DNA from: an uncultured Bacteroidales bacterium
GTDB taxonomy: Bacteria > Bacteroidota > Bacteroidia > Bacteroidales > UBA932
Direction of reading: 5' to 3'
NCBI GenBank assembly: GCA_905236955.1
Contig: CAJOQW010000097.1
Coordinates: forward strand, 1-6,970
Length of the DNA: 6,970 nt
Part shown: positions 1-6,891 of the stretch, in pieces
Numbering within the stretch: the first letter of the stretch is position 1
Layout: each line of letters begins with the position of its first letter
Program-made: the position numbers and the translations under genes
The notes under the pieces: generated by a model
Databases searched by the model: none
Told to the model about the DNA's origin: nothing
What the model saw: the letters and a program-made list of their open reading frames with translations, nothing else

Positions 1-1824
1 GATACCAAAGATGTTGTGATCAGATTTGCAGGAGATTCCGGTGACGGCATGCAGCTCACCGGAACTCTTTTTGCGAATACCTCAGCACTCTACGGAAACG
101 ACCTGTCCACATTCCCCGACTATCCCGCCGAGATACGTGCGCCCCATGGCACCGTATCCGGCGTTTCCGGTTTCCAGGTCCATATAGGCAGCGGAAATGT
201 CAACACTCCCGGCGATTTCTGCGACCTCCTCGTAGCCATGAACCCGGCTGCCCTCAAAGCCAACGCCAAGTGGTGCAAGCGCACCGCCATGGTGCTGGTG
301 GACGAGGATTCATTCACTCCCGCCCTCATGCAGAAGGCGGGCTTCACGACCGACAATCCGTTCTCCGAGCTGCGTATAGACGACCGCACCCTGGTCGCCG
401 CTCCCATCACGACACTTACAGAAGAGAGCCTCAAGGACAGCGGAATGGACAAGAAGGCCATTGACAAGTGCAAGAACATGTTCACCCTTGGCATGGCCTG
501 CTTCATATATGACCGTCCCCTCGATTATATTTTCGGATATCTCGAGAGCAAGTTCGCAAAGAAGCATCCCGAGGTCATAGAACCCAACAAGAAGGTGCTC
601 AGGGACGGTTACAATTATGCCGCGAACCTGCAGATGGTTCCCGACACCTACCATATCGCCCCGGCAAATCTCAAGAAGGGCCTGTACCGCAACATCACCG
701 GCAACCAGGCTGTGGCCTGGGGCCTCATGGCCGCGAGCGAGAAGAGCGGACTGCCCCTTTTCTGCGGTTCATATCCCATCACTCCCGCCACCGCCATCCT
801 CGAGGAGCTTGCAATCCACAAGTATCTGGGAGTCAAGACTCTGCAGGCCGAGGACGAGATAGCCGGAATTTGCACCGCCATCGGTGCCTCGTATGCCGGC
901 AACCTGGCGGTCACCACTACTTCCGGCCCCGGTCTTTCGCTCAAGAGCGAAGCCCTCGGCCTGGCCGTGATGACGGAACTCCCGCTCGTGGTGGTCGATG
1001 TCCAGAGGGCAGGCCCTTCCACCGGCATACCCACCAAGACCGAACAGACCGACCTCGGCCAGGCGCTGTATGGCCGTAACGGTGAATGCCCCATCCCCAT
1101 AGTGGCCGCCCATTCTCCGTCCAACTGTTTCGACGCCGCCTTCAACGCCGCCAAGATCGCCCTCGAGCACATGACTCCGGTCTTCCTTCTCAGCGAGGGA
1201 TTCCTCGGAAACGGCAGTGAACCCTGGCTGATCCCCAGCATGTCCGACTATCCCGAAATCAAACCGCCCTTCGCCAGGACTTTGGGTGCGGACGGCAAGT
1301 TCCATCCTTTCGAACGCGATCCGGAAACCCTCGTGCCCGGGTGGGCCATCCCCGGTCAGAAAGGCTTCGAGCACCGTGTAGGCGGCCTTGAGAAGAACCA
1401 TGCCGGCGTCATTTCCTCCGACCCGGCGAATCACCAGCGGATGGTGGATGAGAGGGCGGCCAAGGTTCAGAAGATAGCCAATTCCATCCCGGAACTGACA
1501 GTGGACGGTCCCGCCGAAGGCAAACTGCTCGTCGTCGGCTGGGGCGGTACATACGGTCACATCCTTTCAGCGGTGAACGAGGTGCGTGCAGCCGGCAAGA
1601 CGGTATCCCGCGTACACTTCGATTACATCCTTCCCCTGCCGCGCAATACCAGGCAGGTCCTCGGTTCGTTCGGGACCATCCTGGTATGCGAGCTCAACTC
1701 GGGCCAGTTCGCGAATTACCTGCGCACCCTCTATCCCGAGGCTGACATAGTAAAATTCGGCAAGGTACAGGGACAACCCTTCCTGGTGAACGAATTGGTT
1801 GAGGCAATAAACAAGGAGATCTGA
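1..1824 (+). CDS. korA: 2-oxoglutarate:ferredoxin oxidoreductase, fused gamma-alpha subunit (5' partial)
   Basis: With KorB this enzyme interconverts 2-oxoglutarate + CoA and succinyl-CoA + CO2, passing electrons to or from ferredoxin, in the cytoplasm. The frame is open from base 1 (D-T-K-D-V-V-I-R-F-A-G-D), so the true start lies upstream. The in-frame GTG at 16 falls inside the conserved first strand and is not a credible start; probably only a few residues are missing. Counting from base 1 (607 residues visible), residues 1 to about 200 are the gamma domain, with GDSGDG at 11-16. The alpha pyrimidine domain follows: YPITP at 258-262, AEDEIAG at 283-289, TTSGPGLSLKSE near 306-317, and QRAGPSTGIPT near 335-345. 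Domain II carries GWGGTYG near 513-519 and ends with the ELNSGQF segment near 564-570. There is no iron-sulphur motif, as expected for this chain. The QRAGPSTGIPT signature fits the KOR-type branch, but a related 2-oxoacid substrate cannot be excluded from sequence alone. Confidence 0.93.
   Translation, partial: DTKDVVIRFAGDSGDGMQLTGTLFANTSALYGNDLSTFPDYPAEIRAPHGTVSGVSGFQVHIGSGNVNTPGDFCDLLVAMNPAALKANAKWCKRTAMVLVDEDSFTPALMQKAGFTTDNPFSELRIDDRTLVAAPITTLTEESLKDSGMDKKAIDKCKNMFTLGMACFIYDRPLDYIFGYLESKFAKKHPEVIEPNKKVLRDGYNYAANLQMVPDTYHIAPANLKKGLYRNITGNQAVAWGLMAASEKSGLPLFCGSYPITPATAILEELAIHKYLGVKTLQAEDEIAGICTAIGASYAGNLAVTTTSGPGLSLKSEALGLAVMTELPLVVVDVQRAGPSTGIPTKTEQTDLGQALYGRNGECPIPIVAAHSPSNCFDAAFNAAKIALEHMTPVFLLSEGFLGNGSEPWLIPSMSDYPEIKPPFARTLGADGKFHPFERDPETLVPGWAIPGQKGFEHRVGGLEKNHAGVISSDPANHQRMVDERAAKVQKIANSIPELTVDGPAEGKLLVVGWGGTYGHILSAVNEVRAAGKTVSRVHFDYILPLPRNTRQVLGSFGTILVCELNSGQFANYLRTLYPEADIVKFGKVQGQPFLVNELVEAINKEI
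1813..1818 (+). promoter_or_regulatory. Shine-Dalgarno-like AAGGAG before korB
   Basis: AAGGAG lies 8 bases before the korB ATG and is embedded in the last sense codons of korA (Asn-Lys-Glu-Ile-stop). Spacing and sequence match a strong ribosome binding site. This stands out because the other starts in the window (gdhA, transporter, porin) have no comparable site, which is usual for Bacteroidota. It may help re-initiation at korB, or it may be a by-product of the Lys-Glu codons AAG GAG. Confidence 0.45.
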
Positions 1825-1826
1825 CC

Positions 1827-2846
1827 ATGGCAACACTATCTTTCAAGGATTTCAAGAGCGACCAGGAAGTGCGCTGGTGCCCCGGTTGCGGCGACCATGC
1901 CGTACTTGCGGCCCTCCAGAGGGCCCTTCCCGATGTGAGCCAGGCTCTAGGGTATGAAAAGGAACGCTATGTCGTGGTGAGCGGCATCGGCTGCTCCTCG
2001 CGTCTGCCTTACTATATGGATACATACGGATTCCACAGCATCCACGGACGTGCCACAGCCATATCCACCGGCATAAAGGTGGCCAACCCGTGGCTGACCG
2101 TATGGCAGGCCTGCGGTGACGGTGACGCACTCGCAATCGGAGGCAACCATTTCATCCATGCCATAAGGCGCAACATCGACATCAACATCATACTCTTCAA
2201 CAACCAGATTTACGGCCTCACCAAGGGCCAGTATTCCCCGACTTCCAAGTTCGGCGCCATCACCAAAACAAGCCCGTACGGGACGGTTGAACATCCCTTC
2301 AATCCCGGCAGCCTGGTACTCGGTGCCAAAGGCACCTTCTTCGCGAGGAGCCTCGACGTCGAACTCAAGCTCAGCGAGGAGATAATGACCGCCGCGGCAC
2401 TTCACGACGGCACATCGGTAATGGAGATGCTCACCAACTGCGTCATCTTCAACGACGGCGCCCACAAGGACATCACCGATCCCGTGGTGAGGGCGGACAG
2501 GACCATAGTACTCCGTCACGGCGAGAAGATGATCTTCGGCAAGAACCGCGACAAAGGCCTGGTGCTCGACGGCATGGGCCTGAAGGTGATAACCCTGGGT
2601 GCCGACGGATACACCGAGGACGACGTCCTCGTGCATGATGCGCACTGTTCCAATCCGGGTATCCACATGATGCTCGCGGACATGAAATATCCCGATTTCC
2701 CGGTGGCACTGGGTGTCATAAGGGACGTCAAGGACGTCACATACGACGACGGGGTGCGCGACCAGGTGAAGGATGTCACCCGCAAGGCCAGGATCCACTG
2801 CATGGACGACTTGCTCCGCAGCGGAAGCACATGGGAAGTAAAATGA
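1827..2846 (+). CDS. korB: 2-oxoglutarate:ferredoxin oxidoreductase, beta subunit
   Basis: This is the thiamine-diphosphate and [4Fe-4S] subunit of the KorAB enzyme; it holds the active-site cofactor and the electron-transfer cluster. The protein has 339 residues, a normal length for the two-subunit type. Probable cluster ligands are C18 and C21 in WCPGCG, C56 in GIGCSS, and most likely C205 in TNCVIF. The ThDP/Mg motif begins at GDGD (97-100) and runs to the paired Asn 125-126 in LFNNQIYGLT. GLTKGQYSPTS (130-140) is typical of KOR and related beta chains. The ATG sits 2 bases after the korA stop, so co-transcription and probable translational coupling are expected. No ferredoxin-domain (delta) subunit gene is visible; it may lie upstream of the window or be supplied by a separate ferredoxin. 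Confidence 0.94.
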   Translation: MATLSFKDFKSDQEVRWCPGCGDHAVLAALQRALPDVSQALGYEKERYVVVSGIGCSSRLPYYMDTYGFHSIHGRATAISTGIKVANPWLTVWQACGDGDALAIGGNHFIHAIRRNIDINIILFNNQIYGLTKGQYSPTSKFGAITKTSPYGTVEHPFNPGSLVLGAKGTFFARSLDVELKLSEEIMTAAALHDGTSVMEMLTNCVIFNDGAHKDITDPVVRADRTIVLRHGEKMIFGKNRDKGLVLDGMGLKVITLGADGYTEDDVLVHDAHCSNPGIHMMLADMKYPDFPVALGVIRDVKDVTYDDGVRDQVKDVTRKARIHCMDDLLRSGSTWEVK

Positions 2847-2877
2847 CAAAGCAATAACCACTTAATGAACTAACATT

Positions 2878-4221
2878 ATGAAAACCAATGAAATCATGGC
2901 AATGCTCCAGGCAAAGCATCCTGGGGAGAACGAGTATCTTCAGGCTGTGCAGGAAGTGCTCGAAAGCATCGAGGACGTTTATAACCAGCATCCCGAATTC
3001 GAGAAGGCCAGGATAGTGGAAAGGATGGTCGAACCCGACCGCATCTATACCTTCCGCGTGACTTGGGTGGACGACAGGGGCAATGTCCAGACCAATCTGG
3101 GTTACCGCGTCCAGTTCAACAGCGCCATTGGCCCTTACAAGGGAGGCCTCCGCTTCCACAGGGCCGTCACCCCTTCGATGCTCAAGTTCCTGGGCTTCGA
3201 ACAGACATTCAAGAACGCCCTCACCACCCTTCCGATGGGCGGCGGAAAGGGCGGCTCCGATTTCGACCCGGTTGGGAAGAGCGATGACGAGATCATGCGC
3301 TTCTGCCAGGCCTTCATGCTCGAGCTCTGGCGCTGCATCGGCCCGGACGAGGACGTCCCCGCAGGTGACGTGGGCGTAGGCGGCCGCGAGATCGGCTTCC
3401 TTGACGGAATGTACCGCAAACTCGCCCGCCAGTACAACACCGGTGTCCTCACCGGAAAGGGCATGACCTGGGGCGGCAGCATCCTGCGTCCCGAGGCTAC
3501 CGGCTACGGTGCCATGTACTTCGCGCATCTGGCCCTCGCCAGGATAGGCAAGGACCTCGCCGGCCAGCGCATCGCGCTCTCGGGTTTCGGTAATGTTGCA
3601 TGGGGTGCGGCCAAAAAGGCCAAGCAGCTCGGCGCCAAGGTGGTTGCCATCAGCGGACCGGACGGCGTCTGCGAAATACCCGGCGGCATCACTGACGAGA
3701 TGATAGACTATATGCTCGACATGCGTGCCTCCAACCGCAACAAGGTCGAAGACATGTACGTCAAGTATCCCGGGGCCACCAAGTTCACCGCCGGAAAGAA
3801 GAGCTGGTCGGTCCCCGTCGACATTGCATTCCCCTCAGCTTTCCAGAACGAGCTCAGCCTTGAAGACGCAAGGGAACTCAAGAAGAACGGCTGCTGGGCC
3901 GTATTCGAAATCTCCAACATGGGATGCCAGGCGGATGCCATCCACTGGATCCAGGACAACGGGATGCTCTTCGCTCCCGGAAAGGCCGTCAATGCTGGCG
4001 GAGTCGCCACGTCCGGTCTCGAGATGACCCAGAATGCGGAGCATATCAGCTGGACCGCCGACGAGGTGGACGAGAGGCTCCACCACATCATGTCCGCCAT
4101 CCATGAGCAGTGCGTCAAATACGGCACCCTGCCGGAAGGCAAGGTGGACTATGTGAAGGGCGCGAATATCGCCGGCTTCATGAAGGTCGCCCAGGCAATG
4201 CTCGAACAGGGGCTGGTATAG
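2878..4221 (+). CDS. gdhA: Glutamate dehydrogenase (hexameric, NAD(P)-dependent)
   Basis: It catalyses 2-oxoglutarate + NH4+ + NAD(P)H to L-glutamate, or the reverse, in the cytoplasm. The 447 residues match the roughly 450-residue hexameric class I enzymes. The substrate domain carries PYKGGLRF (K88), FKNAL (K112), MGGGKGG (catalytic K124) and PAGDVGVGGREIGF (D164). From memory, these align with K89, K113, K125 and D165 of the Clostridium symbiosum enzyme with a constant one-residue offset; S379 in VATSGLEM likewise fits its S380. The Rossmann domain shows SGFGNVAWGAA (235-245). After the second strand comes SGPDG (259-263) rather than the SDSSG of E. coli GdhA, which leaves coenzyme choice open. 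The start is fixed by an in-frame TGA at 2866. It lies 31 bases after korB with no promoter or terminator seen between, so it is probably in the korAB operon and consumes the KOR product. Confidence 0.96.
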   Translation: MKTNEIMAMLQAKHPGENEYLQAVQEVLESIEDVYNQHPEFEKARIVERMVEPDRIYTFRVTWVDDRGNVQTNLGYRVQFNSAIGPYKGGLRFHRAVTPSMLKFLGFEQTFKNALTTLPMGGGKGGSDFDPVGKSDDEIMRFCQAFMLELWRCIGPDEDVPAGDVGVGGREIGFLDGMYRKLARQYNTGVLTGKGMTWGGSILRPEATGYGAMYFAHLALARIGKDLAGQRIALSGFGNVAWGAAKKAKQLGAKVVAISGPDGVCEIPGGITDEMIDYMLDMRASNRNKVEDMYVKYPGATKFTAGKKSWSVPVDIAFPSAFQNELSLEDARELKKNGCWAVFEISNMGCQADAIHWIQDNGMLFAPGKAVNAGGVATSGLEMTQNAEHISWTADEVDERLHHIMSAIHEQCVKYGTLPEGKVDYVKGANIAGFMKVAQAMLEQGLV

Positions 4222-4252
4222 TTGCTATAATTCAATTAAATGATTAAATTTG
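4222..4252 (+). promoter_or_regulatory. Candidate Bacteroides-type promoter for the transporter-porin unit
   Basis: TTG (4222-4224) and TAAATTTG (4245-4252) are separated by 20 bases. This fits the Bacteroidota primary-sigma pattern TTTG - 19 to 21 - TAnnTTTG, with one mismatch in the upstream box (GTTG). The region is AT-rich, in contrast to its surroundings. The expected start of transcription would fall inside the hairpin that begins at 4252, so promoter and upstream terminator would overlap. This is a pattern match only. Confidence 0.4.
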
Positions 4253-4284
4253 CAGTCGCTTCTTTTTGGAAGCGACTGCGTTTT
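4252..4284 (+). terminator. Intrinsic terminator after gdhA
   Basis: A perfect 11-bp stem, GCAGTCGCTTC (4252-4262) with GAAGCGACTGC (4269-4279), encloses a six-base T-rich loop. A single G and four Ts follow. The stem is strong but the T-run is short, so some read-through into the transporter gene is plausible. It sits 30 bases after the gdhA stop and 21 bases before the next ATG. Confidence 0.75.
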
Positions 4285-4305
4285 GTATAAACAACAAACC
4301 TGGCC

Positions 4306-5754
4306 ATGGTTTCTAAAAAAATCAACGTAAAGTATTGTGTGCTGCTGCCTATAGTGCTGTTGGTCACAATATTCCTCTGGGCTGTGCCCACATCTTTCTT
4401 TGGAATCGAATCATTGACCGCCACCCAGCAGAGGGTCATCGCCCTTTTTGCATTCGCGGCCCTTATGTGGATCTTCGAGATCATCCCGAACTGGACCACC
4501 TCGCTGCTGGTGATAGTGCTCTCGCTTCTTACCGTCTCAAACAAGGGATTCGGTTTCCTCTGCACTCCCGATGCCGGTACGCTGGTCGATTACAAGCAGT
4601 TGATGGCTGCATTCGCCGACCCTGTCGTCATGCTGTTCCTGGGCGGCTTCGTGCTGGCAATCGTAGCAGAGAAATATGGCCTGGACGTAACCCTCGCCCG
4701 GGTGCTCCTCCTGCCATTCGGTAAAAAACCGAAAGCAGTCCTTCTGGGGTTCCTCATAGTCATCAGCATCTTCTCGATGTTCATGAGCAACACTGCTACG
4801 GCGGCCATGATGCTCGCCTTCCTCGCCCCGGTCCTCGCAGTCCTTCCCAAGGATGACCACGGCCGGGTGGGCCTGGCCCTGGCAATCCCCATAGCAGCCA
4901 ATATCGGCGGTATAGGCACTCCCATCGGCACTCCTCCCAACGCCACGGCAGTGCGTTTCCTGGCAGATGCAGGGGCCGAGATAGGTTTCGGTACCTGGAT
5001 GCTCCATATGGTCCCCTATGTGATAGTCATGATCACTTTCGCATGGTTCCTCCTTCAGATGTTCTTCCCCTTCAAGTCGAAGGAAGTCGTCCTTGAAATC
5101 CCCAAGAGCCAGCGCAAGAAAGACTGGAAGACCACCGCGGTGTGGATAATCTTCCTCGGAACCATCCTGCTCTGGATGACGGAAGCCGTCCACAAGGTCA
5201 ATTCCAACGTGGTCGCCCTCATCCCCCTGGCACTCCTCACGATGCTCGGCATCTTCACCAAGGACGATATCAAGGAAATCAATTGGAGCGTACTCTGGCT
5301 CGTTGCAGGAGGCTTCGCCCTCGGCACCGCCCTTCAGGGCACCGGCCTGGCCAAGACCCTCATCGAGGCCATCCCGTTCGGAAGCATGTCGGTGGTTCTC
5401 GTCCTTGTGCTGGCCGGCCTCATCTGCTACTTCCTTTCCAACTTCATCAGCAACTCAGCTACAGCGGCCCTGCTGATCCCTATCCTCATCGTGGTAGCTG
5501 AAGGAATGGCAGACCCTGCCGCCGCCAACAACGCAGCCTTCCTGGCTCTCGGCGGTACCAAGGCCATGATCACCTTCATAGCTGTGTGCGCCTCCATCGC
5601 GATGTGCTTCCCCATCTCCACTCCGCCGAATGCTATCGCCGCTTCTACCGGTCTGGTAGAAACCAAGGACATGACCAAGGTCGGTCTCATCATTGGTGTC
5701 GTAGGCTTCGTGTTCGGCTTCTTCTGGCTTACCAAGATATTCCCGTTCGTTTAG
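4306..5754 (+). CDS. DASS/SLC13-family Na+-coupled anion (dicarboxylate) symporter
   Basis: This is an inner-membrane transporter of the divalent anion:Na+ symporter family, whose members import C4-dicarboxylates, citrate, sulfate or phosphate with sodium. The 482 residues hold about 11-12 hydrophobic segments. The family's two pseudo-symmetric halves are plain. Half one has SNTATAA (161-167) followed by GTPIGTPPNATA (204-215); half two has SNSATAA (382-388) followed by STPPNAIA (438-445). These form the Na+/carboxylate sites in characterised members such as VcINDY. The second motif is SNS rather than SNT, a mild Thr-to-Ser change. The only usable ATG is 4306, since an in-frame TAA lies at 4288; there is no clear Shine-Dalgarno. 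The porin gene starts 3 bases after its stop. The motifs resemble dicarboxylate members, and the neighbours KOR and GDH fit succinate, fumarate, malate or 2-oxoglutarate, but the substrate is inferred. Sulfate remains possible. Confidence 0.9.
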   Translation: MVSKKINVKYCVLLPIVLLVTIFLWAVPTSFFGIESLTATQQRVIALFAFAALMWIFEIIPNWTTSLLVIVLSLLTVSNKGFGFLCTPDAGTLVDYKQLMAAFADPVVMLFLGGFVLAIVAEKYGLDVTLARVLLLPFGKKPKAVLLGFLIVISIFSMFMSNTATAAMMLAFLAPVLAVLPKDDHGRVGLALAIPIAANIGGIGTPIGTPPNATAVRFLADAGAEIGFGTWMLHMVPYVIVMITFAWFLLQMFFPFKSKEVVLEIPKSQRKKDWKTTAVWIIFLGTILLWMTEAVHKVNSNVVALIPLALLTMLGIFTKDDIKEINWSVLWLVAGGFALGTALQGTGLAKTLIEAIPFGSMSVVLVLVLAGLICYFLSNFISNSATAALLIPILIVVAEGMADPAAANNAAFLALGGTKAMITFIAVCASIAMCFPISTPPNAIAASTGLVETKDMTKVGLIIGVVGFVFGFFWLTKIFPFV

Positions 5755-5757
5755 GAT

Positions 5758-6840
5758 ATGAAAAGATTTTTTACGATAGTACTTGCACTTGGCGTCTGCG
5801 CCGCCGCCTTTGCACAGGAGTCCGTCAAGGTTCCGGCGCTCACCACCAAATTCAGCGGCTTCGTCATCACCAGGGCCAACTACACTTCCAACGCCACGCC
5901 CGACAACACCATGAGCCTGCGTATCGCCAGGGTGCAGGCTGCCGGAAAGATCATGGGAGATTTCGACTACCGCCTGCAGCTCCAGGTCAACGGCATCTCC
6001 AACAGGATAGGCGGTCCCCGCATCGTGGACGCCTACGTGGAGTGGCAGAAATATAAACCGTTCTATGTCAAATTCGGACAGTTCAAGAGGGCTTTCACCT
6101 TCGAGAATCCCATGAACCCCATCGACCAGGGTTTCTACGGCTACGGCCAGGGTATAGACAAGCTCGCCGGCATGAATGACAGGGTAGGGGAGCATTCCTC
6201 CAACGGCCGCGACCTAGGCCTGCAATTCCAGGGCGACCTCTTCGAACTCGATGACCATCCGCTTCTGCATTATCAGCTCGGCTTCTACAATGGCCAGGGA
6301 ATCAACGTCTCCGATGTGGACAATACCAAGGATATCATCGGCGGCATGTGGTTCATACCCTTCGAGGGGGCCCGGATCGGTGCCTTCGGGTGGTATGGCA
6401 ACTATGCACGTGTCGGCTCTATGGGTACTGTGGTACTGCCCCGCAGGCGTTATGCCCTCAGCGGCGAATACAAGTTCAGCGACTGGACCCTGCGTTCGGA
6501 GTATGTACACAGCTATGGTCCTGCTTTCGCTACCGGATATGGCAACAACGGAACCACCGATGTCACTATCAACCCTATCCTGGGTGACTATTCGGATGCA
6601 TTCTACGCCCTTGTCATCGCTCCCATAATTCCCAATGTCTGCCATTTCAAGGCTCGTTACGACGTTTATCGTGACAACAAGACCTGGGAACGTGCCAATA
6701 CCCGCTTCGATGCCGGTTTCGATTATCAGTTTACAAGGAATCTCGTGCTCTCCGCCATCTACAGCTATGCAATCGATGAGCGCCTCAGCGAGACCAAAAA
6801 CTTCCACATCCTGGACTTCCAGCTGTCCTTCCGCTTCTAA
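5758..6840 (+). CDS. OprO/OprP-like outer-membrane beta-barrel porin
   Basis: This is a probable trimeric outer-membrane channel for small anions. A signal peptide is clear: K2-R3, a hydrophobic core (FFTIVLALGVCAAA), and an A-F-A cleavage site at 17-19, so the mature chain starts near Q20. C14 is not in a lipobox, so it is not a lipoprotein. The mature part shows alternating hydrophobic/polar strands with aromatic girdles, for example SLRIARVQAAGKI with the following DYRLQLQV, then YVKFGQFKRAFTFENP (103-118), and FKARYDVYRD (297-306). It ends ILDFQLSFRF with the C-terminal Phe expected of the barrel-assembly signal. This pattern fits the phosphate-selective porin O/P family (Pfam PF07396, recalled). 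In Bacteroidota this family name does not prove phosphate as substrate. It is 3 bases from the transporter stop, so the two are surely co-transcribed and probably coupled; no usable Shine-Dalgarno is present. A strong terminator follows. Confidence 0.85.
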   Translation: MKRFFTIVLALGVCAAAFAQESVKVPALTTKFSGFVITRANYTSNATPDNTMSLRIARVQAAGKIMGDFDYRLQLQVNGISNRIGGPRIVDAYVEWQKYKPFYVKFGQFKRAFTFENPMNPIDQGFYGYGQGIDKLAGMNDRVGEHSSNGRDLGLQFQGDLFELDDHPLLHYQLGFYNGQGINVSDVDNTKDIIGGMWFIPFEGARIGAFGWYGNYARVGSMGTVVLPRRRYALSGEYKFSDWTLRSEYVHSYGPAFATGYGNNGTTDVTINPILGDYSDAFYALVIAPIIPNVCHFKARYDVYRDNKTWERANTRFDAGFDYQFTRNLVLSAIYSYAIDERLSETKNFHILDFQLSFRF

Positions 6841-6860
6841 GGATTGTTACATACACAAAG

Positions 6861-6890
6861 GAAGCCTCCATTGCGGAGGCTTCTTTTTTT
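6861..6890 (+). terminator. Intrinsic terminator after the porin gene
   Basis: A perfect 9-bp stem, GAAGCCTCC (6861-6869) with GGAGGCTTC (6875-6883), has a five-base loop (ATTGC). Seven Ts follow (6884-6890). It lies 20 bases after the porin stop and ends the transporter-porin transcript. The bases AAAG before the stem can extend pairing into the T-run. Read on the minus strand, the same hairpin is followed by CTTTGTG, a much weaker tail, so it may only partly stop transcription coming from the tRNA gene. Confidence 0.92.
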
Positions 6891-6891
6891 G

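Noticed and set aside
16..18. GTG as the start codon of korA
   Set aside because: The frame continues upstream to the window edge with family-typical residues (T-K-D-V-V-I-R-F), so the gene is cut by the window rather than starting here.
769..1560. A 263-codon minus-strand frame opposite korA
   Set aside because: It mirrors the codon bias of korA, shows no domain or start signal, and overlaps a well-supported gene.
1947..2861. A 304-codon open frame on the minus strand opposite korB
   Set aside because: It lies almost wholly inside a gene with intact KorB motifs. Its translation is low in complexity (His/Val/Asp-rich) with no recognisable domain, as expected opposite GC-biased codons.
2776..3528. 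A 250-codon minus-strand frame spanning the korB-gdhA junction
   Set aside because: It overlaps two firmly identified genes on the opposite strand and has no recognisable protein features.
5753..5756. AGGA as a Shine-Dalgarno for the porin gene
   Set aside because: Only one base separates it from the ATG, too close to act. It is formed by the transporter stop codon and the following bases.
5758..5820. Lipoprotein signal (Cys at residue 14) in the porin
   Set aside because: The residues before Cys (A-L-G-V) do not form a lipobox, since Val occupies the -1 position. A clear A-F-A signal peptidase I site follows at 17-19.
5455..6195. A 246-codon minus-strand frame across the transporter-porin junction
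   Set aside because: It is a shadow of the two real genes, and its acidic, Gly/His-rich translation matches no family I know.
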